64,000 nt of DNA from an uncultured Paraprevotella sp. (GCA_944320765.1 CALUIS010000008.1:1-64000); one strand, 5' to 3'. Counted from the stretch's first letter, positions 7,194 to 17,810 are shown. Numbers and translations are program-made. The notes: generated from the sequence alone by a model not told the origin.

Positions 7194-8759
7194 ATGATGA
7201 AGAAGAAAATCCTTACAGCCCTCTTCGGTACGGCTGTTTCAAGTGTAACTTTCGCGGGCGGCCTGCTCACGAACACGAACCAGAATGTGGCGTTCCTCCG
7301 CAACCCCGCCCGGGATGCGGCCATCGGCATTGACGGGGTGTACAGCAATCCGGCGGGTGTGGTCTTCCTGCCCGAAGGCTTCCATGTCTCCCTGAACTTC
7401 CAGAGCGCTTACCAGACGCGTCAGGTGACTTCCACTTTCGCGCCCTTCGCTTATGGCGTGGGCAACGGGGGCGAGTCCGTCAAGCTGTTCAAGGGCGATG
7501 CCAAGGCCCCGGTGGTGCCGTCCCTGCAGGCGGCCTACAACCGCGGCCGCTGGTCGTATTCCTTCAATTTCGCCATCGGCGGGGGCGGCGGAAAGTGTGC
7601 TTTCGAGGACGGATTAGGCTCGTTCGAGAGCCAGGCGGCCCTGCTGCCCTTGTTGGGGGCTGAGATGGGCATCCGCAGCTATTCGATGGACAGCTACATG
7701 CGCGGACGGCAGTATTATTACGGTTTTCAGGTGGGCGCGGGCTACAAAATCACTGACAACCTCTCGGCCTTCGTGGGCGGGCGGCTGGTGTACGCCACCT
7801 GCAACTATTACGGCTACGTGCGGGACATCTCGGTGAACCATCCCGCCAGCGGGGAGATGACAGGCGCTTCCGGCTTGTTCGCCGCGCAGATGGCCGGTTA
7901 TCTGGAGCAGGCCGGACAACTGGAGGCCGCCGCACAGCAGGCGGCTGCTGCCGGCAATGCGGAGCTGGCGGCGCAATATGCGGCCCAGGCGCAGCAGGCG
8001 GCAGGGGCGGCCGGCCAGATGGGCGTGCTTTCGGCGGCCACGGAGGACGTGGCGCTGAACTGCGACCAGACGGGGTGGGGGTTCACGCCCGTCCTCGGCC
8101 TGGATTACAAGATAGGCAAGTTCAATTTCGCGGCCAAGTACGAGTTCAAGACGAAGATACGGTTGGAGAACCGCGCGGCCAACAGCGCATCGGCCGACCG
8201 CCTGGCGATGCTGGACCGCTACCGCGACGGGCGGAAGGTGAAGGAGGACATCCCGGCCCTGCTCACCCTCGGGGCGCAGTATGAAATCCTTCCGTCGTTG
8301 CGTGTCATGGCGGGTTATCACCACTTCTTCGACAAGCAGGCCTCGCAGGAGGGCGGCTCGCAGGAACTGCTGGAGAGCGGCTCGCGGGAGATCCTGGCCG
8401 GGGCGGAGTGGGACATCTGCGACCGCCTGCAGCTGAGCGCGGGATGGCAGAACACGCACTACGGCCTGACGGACGCCTACATGAAGGACATGAGCTTCAA
8501 CGTCTCCTCCAACTCCTTGGGCGTGGGCTTGGGCATCCGGGCCACGAAGCGCATCAAGGTGAACGTGGCTTACTTCCACACTTTCTACCAGGACTATGAT
8601 CGCACGACGAACGACTACAACGGTATCAGCGGCACGGTGGCCGCGGCCGTGGGCCGGCCCGCGGCGGACGCGCTGGTGGCTTCCGGTGCGCTGAAGGGTG
8701 GCGACAGCTTCACCCGCACGAACAAGGTGTTCGGCCTCGGGGTGGACTTCACGTTCTGA
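7194..8759 (+). CDS. FadL/OmpP1-type outer-membrane transport protein
   Basis: The 521-residue protein begins MMKKKILTALFGTAVSS with a cleavable signal. It then shows the FadL/TodX N-terminal hatch pattern, with AFLRNPARDAAIGIDGVYSNPAGV near residues 27-50 and a mention of NPA typical of the family. Repeated amphipathic strands follow, ending in a C-terminal FGLGVDFTF beta-signal. Family members form a 14-strand barrel that lets hydrophobic compounds diffuse across the outer membrane. Residues about 230-275 are an alanine/glutamine-rich insertion, probably an extracellular or periplasmic loop. The start at 7194 (or 7197) is chosen because the promoter lies just upstream. Confidence 0.9.
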   Translation: MMKKKILTALFGTAVSSVTFAGGLLTNTNQNVAFLRNPARDAAIGIDGVYSNPAGVVFLPEGFHVSLNFQSAYQTRQVTSTFAPFAYGVGNGGESVKLFKGDAKAPVVPSLQAAYNRGRWSYSFNFAIGGGGGKCAFEDGLGSFESQAALLPLLGAEMGIRSYSMDSYMRGRQYYYGFQVGAGYKITDNLSAFVGGRLVYATCNYYGYVRDISVNHPASGEMTGASGLFAAQMAGYLEQAGQLEAAAQQAAAAGNAELAAQYAAQAQQAAGAAGQMGVLSAATEDVALNCDQTGWGFTPVLGLDYKIGKFNFAAKYEFKTKIRLENRAANSASADRLAMLDRYRDGRKVKEDIPALLTLGAQYEILPSLRVMAGYHHFFDKQASQEGGSQELLESGSREILAGAEWDICDRLQLSAGWQNTHYGLTDAYMKDMSFNVSSNSLGVGLGIRATKRIKVNVAYFHTFYQDYDRTTNDYNGISGTVAAAVGRPAADALVASGALKGGDSFTRTNKVFGLGVDFTF

Positions 8760-8768
8760 AACCGCTGC

Positions 8769-9455
8769 CTATTTGAAAATCTCGGCCAGCTTGTCCTGCA
8801 GTGCCTCGCCCCGTAGCCCCGTGGCCACGATGTTGCCTTCCGGGTCGGCCATCGTGAAGTCGGTGAACGGGCTGCCGGGCCGGGTGCGGGCATACAGCGC
8901 GATTTCTTGTCTGATGGGCTGTAATATATGGTGGTCCTTATAGAGGTAGTTTTCCAGGAAACGGCTCAAGTAGTCCCATTGGGGTTCAAGGTTGCCCAGC
9001 GCGGAGAACAGGACTTGTGAGGGAATGCTGTCCGCATGGGCGGCAGAGGCTTGTTCGCACAAGGCTTCATAATTCCTGAAGGCTTGCGAGTAGCTCGCGA
9101 TGTTTTTCCCGTATTGTGCGATGAGCAGGGCGGGGATGAGGTTGTCCCGGTTGTCATCCAGGCTTTTCCGGAAGAAGCCTTCCTGTTGGCGGAAGGCGTC
9201 TTCCAGTCCGGCGGTCATCCGCTTCAGGGCGGCGGTCGGGAACTGTCCGGTATGCCCGTATTGGCGTATGAGGCTGTCGGTTTGGGTGAAGAGCCGGGTG
9301 GTCTGTCCGAACCGCGTCCGGATGCCCTTCTGGATGGATGAGAGCCTTTGTTCCGTTGTGTCTGTGGCCGCTCCGTGTCCGTTTTGTCCGGACATGCCGG
9401 TGGCGAAAGCGGCGGCCAAGGCTGCGAGCAAGATTCTTTTCATGGATGTCCGCAA
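8769..9455 (-). CDS. Secreted TlpA-family relic whose thioredoxin core is missing
   Basis: The 228-residue protein has a signal peptide, with the frame starting at MRTSM or MKRIL. A helical domain follows, like that preceding redoxin domains in Bacteroidales TlpA proteins. The end reads SPFTDFTMADPEGNIVATGLR. The first part is the usual entry into a thioredoxin fold (DFT..DPEGN), but it continues directly into the sequence normally found at the end of the fold (DPxGxIVAxxLRGEALxxxLAEIF). The roughly 110 residues between, including the CxxC motif, are gone. The frame is open, so it may still be made, but redox activity is not possible. Converges with the FadL gene. Confidence 0.7.
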   Translation of the reverse strand: MRTSMKRILLAALAAAFATGMSGQNGHGAATDTTEQRLSSIQKGIRTRFGQTTRLFTQTDSLIRQYGHTGQFPTAALKRMTAGLEDAFRQQEGFFRKSLDDNRDNLIPALLIAQYGKNIASYSQAFRNYEALCEQASAAHADSIPSQVLFSALGNLEPQWDYLSRFLENYLYKDHHILQPIRQEIALYARTRPGSPFTDFTMADPEGNIVATGLRGEALQDKLAEIFK

Positions 9456-9472
9456 GTTTGGGATGTTGCTGT

Positions 9473-11455
9473 TTAATGATTGAACTCTTCTTCCGCCTTT
9501 AATATGCGGCGGAGACGTTGACGGAATAGCGTCTCGTCCTTCATGTCGAGCGGTTGCTTGAAGACGAGTCCGTTGCGGTCGAAGGTCATCTGTTTCCTGC
9601 TGCCGGAGAAGCGGAACAACTCCTGCATTTCGAGGAAGCTCTCGCCGTCCGCTTCGTGCACCTCGGGAAAGTCTAATTCGCCGATCATCCGTTCTACACC
9701 TTCCTTGTCCGAGTACGCATGGCGGTTGACGATTGCGACAAGCTGCAAGTCCGGATGGCTTTCATAGTCCTGCGCCAGGTTCTTCACGGACGGGTTACCG
9801 TAGAAGCGGAAATCGTCTTCCGGAGAAGACAGCCAGACCACCTGCACGTATTTCCCTTTGTACTCTTCCAATATGTGCTTCATCTCCTTCCGTCCTTTTC
9901 CTTCGGGCATCTCGTACACCCACGAGGCGGAACGCCCGGACAAGCGGTGCAGTTCCCTTATTTTTCTCTTGAAATAGGGATGGGACAGATAGGAATCCAA
10001 AAAATCCACTACGCGTTCACTTTCCTCCTGCCCCGGATTCCCCTGCAGCCGGGCGGCTTTGTCCGCAAGGAATGCCTGGAACATCCATGGCGTGCCTTTC
10101 ACCCCGGCCAGTTCCCGCAGGGTTTCCACCTGCAGGCTGTCTTGCTCCATCTCGGCCTTCAACCAGTCCACCGCTCCGTCGTTCGTCCGGTTGGCGGGAT
10201 TATGGAAAGCATAACGCCACGCCATGTTCATGGGCCATGTCTGCCCCAAGGACAACGGGATGCCCGAGAAAGCGGGCAGGAAAGACAAAGAGGGGTCGTC
10301 CAACGGGATGACATCCAAAACTTTATAGGCGGAATAGTCATATCCTGTGAAATCGTCCTGCTGCGGCACTTCCTTTTGTGGGGCTTCCACCTTTTCTTGG
10401 AACAGCCGGCTGGCCAAAAGGAGGTGGTTCATGGTCAGCTTCACTCTTTGGCGGTTTTTCAACAAGCGGGTTTCCCACGGCGACAACCCGTGCTTCCAAG
10501 CCACATAGTCACAAAAGCGCATGTTTTCCTCCACACATTCGTCCGCACGTTTCAGGAAGTTCTCCTCGTTCAGGTCGCGTCCACTGTCGGTCAGACGTTC
10601 CCATCCATAATAGATGACCGGCACGTCCCGGCATTCCATCAGCTTTTCGTAACCTCCTTTAGGGTGGCTGGAGGCATACTCCACGGTCAGGCCGTTTTCA
10701 CGCATTCCGCTTACCGTGATGTCGAGCGTGTCGCCCGGACGGACATAGAAAGGAATCCCCGACTGGTTGTTGCCCAACGTCATCTCCGTCCATACCGGAC
10801 AGTCCAGGGACAGTTCCGTGCAGAACGTCCCGTCCGGCTGCAGAAGCGTGCAAGGACGGCCTGTAAAAGAACTCCCGTCGCCGGTTTCGACGAGGTTGAA
10901 AAACAAGATTCCGTCCTCCCAGTCGCGGGAATATCCATCTATCCTGCCGCGCACCACGGCCTTTCCCTGGCGGAACATGGACTCGGCTGTCTCTTCCGCG
11001 TCGGTCGCTTCCTCGGCTACCGGAATCTTCACTTTGGCCTCTGCATCATGTAGGCCGTAGATGTGGAACATACCCGGCTCCCCGCCTTCTATCAGGTCAA
11101 AAATCCGGGTCTCCTTGGGCATCGGTTCAAAGAACAGGCAGAACCCGGTTTTCCCCGCCTTGGGGATGTAGCATTTCTCTCCCAGCTCCAGCCCTTCTGC
11201 CCCTTTCACGGAATAACGCGCGCCTTTCTCGTCGCTCAGGTAGGTGGTCGGGGCGAAACTGAACCAGGCGTTGACTTTTCCCGTCGCCGTGAAATGAATG
11301 ACTGTGGCCGTGTCGGAAAGCACGACCTTCTCCACGTCCAGCATCCCGGCATCGGAATAATAGGAACGCAAACGGGTGTAGGTGATGTCGCCTTTCGCGA
11401 AAGCGACGAAAGGCAATACCAGCATGAGGCAAAACCAAAAGAGAGTTCTTCGCAT
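9473..11455 (-). CDS. Large secreted thioredoxin-fold protein lacking the CxxC motif
   Basis: The 660-residue protein has an N-terminal signal peptide (MRRTLFWFCLMLVLPFVAFA). A beta-rich N-terminal half resembles DUF4369-type domains, followed by a long helical stretch. The C-terminal 150 residues, from about 530, keep the outline of a thioredoxin fold. At the strand where WCxxC should follow GKYVxVxxW it reads KYVQVVWLSSPEDDFRF, so both active-site cysteines are absent. The role is unknown. It is followed 17 bp later by another redoxin relic on the same strand, so the two may be co-transcribed. Confidence 0.7.
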   Translation of the reverse strand: MRRTLFWFCLMLVLPFVAFAKGDITYTRLRSYYSDAGMLDVEKVVLSDTATVIHFTATGKVNAWFSFAPTTYLSDEKGARYSVKGAEGLELGEKCYIPKAGKTGFCLFFEPMPKETRIFDLIEGGEPGMFHIYGLHDAEAKVKIPVAEEATDAEETAESMFRQGKAVVRGRIDGYSRDWEDGILFFNLVETGDGSSFTGRPCTLLQPDGTFCTELSLDCPVWTEMTLGNNQSGIPFYVRPGDTLDITVSGMRENGLTVEYASSHPKGGYEKLMECRDVPVIYYGWERLTDSGRDLNEENFLKRADECVEENMRFCDYVAWKHGLSPWETRLLKNRQRVKLTMNHLLLASRLFQEKVEAPQKEVPQQDDFTGYDYSAYKVLDVIPLDDPSLSFLPAFSGIPLSLGQTWPMNMAWRYAFHNPANRTNDGAVDWLKAEMEQDSLQVETLRELAGVKGTPWMFQAFLADKAARLQGNPGQEESERVVDFLDSYLSHPYFKRKIRELHRLSGRSASWVYEMPEGKGRKEMKHILEEYKGKYVQVVWLSSPEDDFRFYGNPSVKNLAQDYESHPDLQLVAIVNRHAYSDKEGVERMIGELDFPEVHEADGESFLEMQELFRFSGSRKQMTFDRNGLVFKQPLDMKDETLFRQRLRRILKAEEEFNH

Positions 11456-11582
11456 ACTGTCGTTTTTTTATTCGTATATGTAAAGAAAGAGCGGGAAGGA
11501 ATGTCGGGCAAATTTTATTGGTTAAAATTCAATAAAGGCAATCCTTCTGCCGCTTTTCCTTGCCCGTTTCCGGCTTTTGTCG

Positions 11583-11590
11583 TATCTTTG
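11583..11590 (+). promoter_or_regulatory. -7 box of the queuosine operon promoter
   Basis: TATCTTTG (11583-11590) fits TAnnTTTG; a weak CTTG lies at 11559-11562. Transcription would start just before the leader hairpin GCACCC/GGGTGC (11590-11595 and 11611-11616). Confidence 0.65.
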
Positions 11591-11654
11591 CACCCGCATT
11601 CCGGACGACGGGGTGCGATGAGTGCTTGGTAACCTCTTAAAAAACAAGAAACAG
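11590..11654 (+). promoter_or_regulatory. preQ1-I-type riboswitch candidate upstream of the queuosine operon
   Basis: After a 6-bp leader hairpin, the sequence GAG (11620-11622), loop TGCTTGGTAAC, CTC (11634-11636), tail TTAAAAAACAAG has the layout of a class I preQ1 aptamer: short P1, a C/U-containing loop and an A-rich tail. CTTG in the loop (11625-11628) is perfectly complementary to CAAG in the tail (11645-11648), forming the expected pseudoknot. The tail lies 7 nt before the ATG, so ligand binding would hide the translation start region. The three genes downstream are all queuosine genes, which supports the call. P1 is short (3-5 bp). Confidence 0.7.
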
Positions 11655-12338
11655 ATGAAAGGAAAAACGGTGAGCGTATCCTTTATGCTTTTGGGGATAC
11701 TGTTCTGTGTTTGCCTCATATCGGCAAACCTCTTGGCGACAAAGCAAATCATGTTCGGCCCGTTCAACATCACGGCGGGCATCTTGGTGTTTCCCATCTC
11801 TTACATCGTGAACGACTGCATCGTGGAGGTATGGGGGTTCAACAAGGCCAAACTTCTGATCTGGACGGGGTTCGCGATGAACTTCCTGTTCGTGGCCTTC
11901 GGTTTCGTGGCCGACCTCATCCCCGGTGCGCCGTATTGGGACAACGCGGAGGGCTTCCACAAGCTTTTCGGCCTTGCCCCCCGCGTGGCGGCGGCCTCGT
12001 TCATGGCGTTCCTGTGCGGTTCTTTCCTGAACGCCTACGTCATGAGCGTGATGAAGGTGGCCACGGAAGGGCGCGGCTTTTCGGCGCGGGCCATCCTGTC
12101 CACCGTGGCGGGGGAGACGGCGGATTCGTTGATTTTCTTTCCCATCGCCTTGGGCGGCATCGTACCGGCGGAGAATCTGCTGTGGATGATGTTCTGGCAA
12201 ATCCTGCTCAAGACGCTGTATGAAATCATCGTGTTGCCGCTGACCGTCCGCGTGGTACGCCGCGTGAAGGCATACGAGGGCGTGGACGTGTACGACCGTA
12301 ATATCTCTTATAACATCTTAAAAGTATCACAGCTATGA
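11655..12338 (+). CDS. yhhQ: Queuosine precursor transporter (YhhQ/QPTR family)
   Basis: A 227-residue integral membrane protein with about six transmembrane helices. It carries family features such as [10 protein letters not shown] near residue 21, [16 protein letters not shown] near 46-61 and [17 protein letters not shown] near 153. Members import preQ0, preQ1 or queuine for tRNA wobble modification. The ATG at 11655 follows the riboswitch tail; an earlier in-frame codon would lie inside the aptamer. Its stop overlaps the start of queC, so the two are translationally coupled. Confidence 0.9.
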   Translation: MKGKTVSVSFMLLGILFCVCLISANLLATKQIMFGPFNITAGILVFPISYIVNDCIVEVWGFNKAKLLIWTGFAMNFLFVAFGFVADLIPGAPYWDNAEGFHKLFGLAPRVAAASFMAFLCGSFLNAYVMSVMKVATEGRGFSARAILSTVAGETADSLIFFPIALGGIVPAENLLWMMFWQILLKTLYEIIVLPLTVRVVRRVKAYEGVDVYDRNISYNILKVSQL

Positions 12339-13012
12339 CGATGAATCATGAGGCGGCCCTCGTGGTGTTCAGCGGGGGGCAGGATTCCACCACCTGCCTG
12401 TTTTGGGCCAAGAAGCATTTCAAGAGGGTGGTGGCTTTGACGTTTTCCTACGGGCAGAAGCACGTGAAGGAGGTGGAACTGGCCCGGGCCATCGCGGAGA
12501 AGGCCGGGGTGGAATGGCACTGCATGGACGTGCCGCTCATCGGGACGCTGGGGCATAATTCCCTGACGGACTCCACGATGAAGATGGATGAGGAGAAGCC
12601 CGAGGGGCATTGCCCGAACACATTCGTGCCGGGGCGCAACCTGTTCTTCATCAGCATTGCGGCGGTGTTCGCCCGCGAACGGGGCATCTTCCATCTGGTG
12701 ACCGGCGTGTCGCAGACGGACTACAGCGGTTATCCCGACTGCCGCGACGCGTTCATCAAGAGCCTGAACGTGACGCTGAACTTGGGGATGGACGAGCAGT
12801 TCGTCATCCACACGCCGCTCATGTGGATTGACAAATGCCAGACGTGGGCCTTGGCGGACGAGCTGGGCGTGCTGGAACTGGTGCGCCACGACACCATGAC
12901 CTGCTACAATGGTGTGCAGGGTGACGGCTGCGGCCATTGCCCGGCCTGCAAGTTGCGTAACGAGGGGCTGCGGAAGTATTTGGCGCAGAAGGGCGCGACG
13001 GAGCAAATTTAA
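12335..13012 (+). CDS. queC: 7-cyano-7-deazaguanine synthase QueC
   Basis: This 225-residue enzyme makes preQ0 from 7-carboxy-7-deazaguanine, ammonia and ATP. The PP-loop SGGQDSTTC is at residues 13-21. The zinc-binding cysteines are in [17 protein letters not shown] near residue 195. It overlaps the transporter gene by 4 nt and is followed 13 nt later by queF, so all three form one operon under the leader at 11590-11654. Confidence 0.97.
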   Translation: MTMNHEAALVVFSGGQDSTTCLFWAKKHFKRVVALTFSYGQKHVKEVELARAIAEKAGVEWHCMDVPLIGTLGHNSLTDSTMKMDEEKPEGHCPNTFVPGRNLFFISIAAVFARERGIFHLVTGVSQTDYSGYPDCRDAFIKSLNVTLNLGMDEQFVIHTPLMWIDKCQTWALADELGVLELVRHDTMTCYNGVQGDGCGHCPACKLRNEGLRKYLAQKGATEQI

Positions 13013-13025
13013 AGTAAGAACCGAT

Positions 13026-13493
13026 ATGAGCGAAGAAAGAGAGAAGGAAGGCCTGAAGGCCCTGGGAAAGCAGACGGAGTATCGTCAGGATTACGCACCC
13101 GAAGTGTTGGAGGCGTTCGAGAACAAGCATCCCGATAATGATTATTGGGTGCGCTTCAACTGTCCGGAGTTCACTAGCCTGTGTCCCATCACCGGGCAGC
13201 CTGACTTTGCGGAAATCCGCATCAGCTACATTCCGGACCGCCGCATGGTGGAGAGCAAGAGCTTGAAGCTGTACTTGTTCAGTTTCCGCAACCATGGCGA
13301 TTTCCACGAGGACTGCGTGAACAAGATTATGAAGGACCTCATCCGGCTGATGGACCCGAAATACATTGAGGTGACGGGTATCTTCACGCCGCGCGGCGGC
13401 ATCTCCATCTATCCGTATGCCAACTACGGCCGCAAGGGGACGAAGTTCGAGCAGATGGCGGAATACCGCATGATGAACCACGATTTGAGATAG
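13026..13493 (+). CDS. queF: NADPH-dependent 7-cyano-7-deazaguanine reductase QueF
   Basis: A 155-residue unimodular QueF that reduces the nitrile of preQ0 to preQ1. The catalytic cysteine lies in [14 protein letters not shown] near residue 47, and the substrate motif [18 protein letters not shown] is at about 76-93. The start at 13026 is chosen over a longer frame because it clears queC and begins MSEEREKEG as in related proteins. queD and queE are not in the window. Confidence 0.96.
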   Translation: MSEEREKEGLKALGKQTEYRQDYAPEVLEAFENKHPDNDYWVRFNCPEFTSLCPITGQPDFAEIRISYIPDRRMVESKSLKLYLFSFRNHGDFHEDCVNKIMKDLIRLMDPKYIEVTGIFTPRGGISIYPYANYGRKGTKFEQMAEYRMMNHDLR

Positions 13494-13534
13494 CCCCGAT
13501 TGTCATTTTACGCTCGTTCACGATAGTAAGCGAG

Positions 13535-13846
13535 TCAAGGCTTTTGGCGTTGGACAGCACGGAAACGAACGCGAAACCGGACGGAAATCCTTCCTTTCTG
13601 GCAATATATCCCAAGCTTTGGTGATATTCTGTCACTAGTACGGCTGAAGGTTTCTCCCGATGGGATTCCTACAGCTTTACAGCTCCAGAAAGGTTTTTCG
13701 GGAAGAATGCTGCAATAGACCTCTTGCAAGCCCAGTTTCTCGAAAGCGTACCGCAGGCATCTACGGGTGGCTTCTGTGGCATAGTCGTTGTGCCAATACA
13801 CATTGTCCAATATGTAGCCGAGTTCCACCGTTTCATTTCCGTTTAT
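13535..13846 (-). pseudogene. Remnant of a GNAT-family acetyltransferase
   Basis: The minus strand encodes GNETVELGYILDNVYWHNDY followed by ATEATRRCLRYAFEKLGL. This is the central beta-strand and acetyl-CoA loop region of a RimJ/RimL-like GNAT enzyme. A TGA interrupts the frame upstream at about 13847-13849, and after ILPE the sequence leaves the GNAT pattern. Both the N-terminal third and the C-terminal strand are missing or out of frame. The surrounding DNA is AT-richer than the neighbours. Confidence 0.65.
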
Positions 13847-14039
13847 CCCAAATCAGTCTTTCGAAAATTTGGCTTTCGTTTTGTATGAAATACGCTACAA
13901 TTATGGCAATATTTAATCTGTGTGCTGTGATTCAGACTGTAATAGGAGTTATTATCGTACGTTCTGCTCCAAAAAATCTCTAATGGCCGATTTGGGTTTA
14001 ACTGGAAATTATCCCGAACTCGCGTATATCTTGCAGTAG

Positions 14040-14201
14040 TGTAGTGTGTTAGTTTTGTATGCACCGTCTTCGTCTTCTGAAAATCACAATTCGTTCAAGC
14101 CTCAAACAACCGTGCCTCAAAGAATGTTGGAAGGGATGGGGGCTGTACCGGTAAAAGTTTCGGAAACTATAAAGGAATTCATTCAACAGTTTAATAGATA
14201 G
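14040..14201 (+). other. Short open frame, possible gene tail
   Basis: A 53-codon frame begins after a stop at 14037-14039 and ends at TAG 14199-14201. Its last part (MLEGMGAVPVKVSETIKEFI) reads like the end of a real protein. No start codon context, promoter or family is recognisable. It is immediately followed by a strong terminator, which suggests the relic of a deleted gene. The remainder of 13847-14204 shows nothing I can identify. Confidence 0.3.
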
Positions 14202-14204
14202 ATG

Positions 14205-14275
14205 GGAAGAGGGGGCGTTGGCAAAAACATGTTTTATAAATGTTTTTGTGAGTGTCCTCCTCTTGTTCCTTTTTT
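14205..14275 (+). terminator. Long hairpin terminator between the decayed region and dnaX
   Basis: The outer arms GGAAGAGGGGGC and CCTCCTCTTGTTCC pair imperfectly. The inner arms CAAAAACAT (14222-14230) and ATGTTTTTG (14240-14248) pair perfectly. The structure is followed on the plus strand by TTTTTT at 14270-14275. It could also stop dnaX transcription from the right. Confidence 0.65.
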
Positions 14276-14294
14276 ATAGATTTTCATTTCCCGT

Positions 14295-16118
<1,824 letters not shown>

Positions 16119-16147
16119 GTCGGATGCGGAATTAAAATCAATTGCTG

Positions 16148-16206
16148 CAAAATTAGCAAAAAAAACGGGCGTGGCCTCTCTTTTAGTCGATTTTGTCGTA
16201 TCTTTG
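16148..16206. promoter_or_regulatory. Divergent promoters of dnaX and the ftsB-like operon
   Basis: The minus strand has TAATTTTG (16148-16155) reading towards dnaX. The plus strand has TATCTTTG (16199-16206) reading towards the ftsB-like gene. Both fit the Bacteroidetes -7 box; -33 elements are not obvious. Confidence 0.6.
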
Positions 16207-16228
16207 CGCTTGCAAAACAGTTTACGCC

Positions 16229-16549
16229 ATGGGGAGACTTTCAACGTTATGGAATATTGTCCGCCGTCATAAATACGGTTTTGTCATCGGCATTTTCATC
16301 CTTCTGATGGGGTTCGTCGATGAGAACAGCCTGTGGAGACGCTACCATCACCGGGCGGAGCTGGCGGAACTCCGTGCCGAAATACGCAGGTACAGGGAGA
16401 TGTATGAACACGACACGCGCTACCTGGAAGAAATCAACACGAATCCGGAGGTGCTGGTAGAGATAGCCCGGGAGCGTTATTATATGAAAACCGATGATGA
16501 GGATGTTTTCATCATCAAAGAACCGGACGCGGATGAGGAAGCTGAATAA
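16229..16549 (+). CDS. FtsB/DivIC-like septum formation initiator
   Basis: This 106-residue bitopic protein has a short cytoplasmic N-terminus, one transmembrane helix (YGFVIGIFILLMGFVDENS, about residues 14-32), a coiled coil (about 37-70) and the family element NPEVLVEIARERYYM. FtsB/DivIC proteins link early and late divisome components. The ATG at 16229 follows the promoter at 16199-16206. Its end overlaps the next gene by 17 nt. Confidence 0.88.
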   Translation: MGRLSTLWNIVRRHKYGFVIGIFILLMGFVDENSLWRRYHHRAELAELRAEIRRYREMYEHDTRYLEEINTNPEVLVEIARERYYMKTDDEDVFIIKEPDADEEAE

Positions 16550-16937
16550 GTGGCAGAACGCGGTCTTCATGACGGGGGCCGTGCTGTTGTTGGCCGGAGC
16601 GGCCACCTATTTTACGGACTGGCTTTATGCCTTTTATCTTTATGCCATAGGGACGTGTGCTTTCTCGGCGATGCAGTTGCGGGCCGGGTATGAGGGCGGC
16701 AACGTGGTACTCAGGCGTCTGCGCAGGCAGCAGATTCTGGGGGCGTTGCTGTTGCTGTGTACGGCTTGTTTCATGGCGATGCGGACGTTCGGCTTCGGTT
16801 TCGCACAGGGGCAGGAGTGGATGGTCAGCTTGTCGGTGGCCTGCGTGTTGGAGCTGTATACGGCCTTCCGGATACCTGCGGAGCTGGAGAGGGAAGAAGG
16901 CGGGAAGCTTAAAAAGGGGAAAGACAAACTTAAATAG
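16533..16937 (+). CDS. Small integral membrane protein of unknown function
   Basis: A 134-residue protein beginning MRKLNKWQNAVFMTG with about four hydrophobic helices and a charged Lys/Glu-rich tail. It overlaps the ftsB-like gene and is therefore co-transcribed and probably translationally coupled with it. I do not recognise a family. The position suggests an envelope role, but that is inference only. Confidence 0.7.
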   Translation: MRKLNKWQNAVFMTGAVLLLAGAATYFTDWLYAFYLYAIGTCAFSAMQLRAGYEGGNVVLRRLRRQQILGALLLLCTACFMAMRTFGFGFAQGQEWMVSLSVACVLELYTAFRIPAELEREEGGKLKKGKDKLK

Positions 16938-16971
16938 TGATAAAACGCTTTATGCGATGGATTTTGCGATG

Positions 16972-17009
16972 TATCTTTGCAGTCCGGACAGCGGGGACGG
17001 TTGTCCGGA
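16972..17009 (+). promoter_or_regulatory. Promoter and 5'-leader hairpin of the DUF4369 lipoprotein gene
   Basis: TATCTTTG (16972-16979) is followed by an 8-bp perfect hairpin, TCCGGACA (16983-16990) with TGTCCGGA (17002-17009), in the leader before the ATG at 17032. Confidence 0.5.
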
Positions 17010-17031
17010 AGTCCGAAATGAATAGAGTGAG

Positions 17032-17802
17032 ATGAAGCATTGGTTATGGATTGTAACGGCCTTTTCGGCCTTGGCTTCTTGTTCGCAGGCTGAATATATG
17101 GTGGAGGGCAACTCCACCATACAGACCATGGACGGGAAGAAGCTGTATTTGAAGGTGTACAAGGACAATGACCTGGTGGATATAGACTCCAGCGATGTCG
17201 TGCATGGCAAGTTCAATTTCGTCGGCTCTTTGGACTCCGTCATGATGGTCAACCTGTTCCTGGACGATGAGTGCGTGATGCCGTTTGTATTGGGACCGGA
17301 AGCCTTGTCCGTCCATATCAGTACCGCGCGGCAGTATGTGACCGGGAGCGCGTTGAACGACACCTTGTATAACTTCATCCAGCAGAAGAACCGCCTGGAC
17401 AACCAGATGGCGGAGCTGCCGCACAAGGAGAGCCAGATGATCATGGACGGTGTGGACGAGGAGGTCATTATGGTGCGCCTTCGTGACGAGGCCAACCGGC
17501 TGGCTTTCCTGAACGACCGTTTGGTGACGGATTTCATCACTTCCAATTTCGACAATGTGCTGGGTGCGGGCGTGTTCATGATCATGACCAGCAGTTTCCC
17601 TTACCCTGTGATGACCCCGCAGATAGAGGAAATCTGGTCCAAGGCCACTCCTTATTTCAAGAACGACGTGTACGTGAGGGACTATATCAAGGCGGCCCGG
17701 GAGAACATGGAGCAGCTGGGATATGGTTATGACGGCTCACAGGAGGGGGATTCCTTGGCGGCGTCGTCCGATTCTTCCCATACGGAAAAACGACTTCCTT
17801 GA
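17032..17802 (+). CDS. DUF4369-type lipoprotein
   Basis: A 256-residue lipoprotein with a signal ending in the lipobox ALASC (Cys17). The mature part starts with the DUF4369 pattern (DGKKLYLKVYKDNDLVDIDS near residue 35). It continues as a helical domain that in relatives precedes a thioredoxin fold. No redoxin domain or CxxC follows, and the protein ends in a serine-rich tail. Many Bacteroidales genomes carry such solo DUF4369 lipoproteins; the function is unknown. Confidence 0.8.
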   Translation: MKHWLWIVTAFSALASCSQAEYMVEGNSTIQTMDGKKLYLKVYKDNDLVDIDSSDVVHGKFNFVGSLDSVMMVNLFLDDECVMPFVLGPEALSVHISTARQYVTGSALNDTLYNFIQQKNRLDNQMAELPHKESQMIMDGVDEEVIMVRLRDEANRLAFLNDRLVTDFITSNFDNVLGAGVFMIMTSSFPYPVMTPQIEEIWSKATPYFKNDVYVRDYIKAARENMEQLGYGYDGSQEGDSLAASSDSSHTEKRLP

Positions 17803-17810
17803 GAAGGCAT

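Noticed and set aside
13384..13635. 83-codon frame starting MTEYHQSLGYIARKEG
   Set aside because: It is another frame of the GNAT remnant DNA, with no start context and an end in unrelated sequence.
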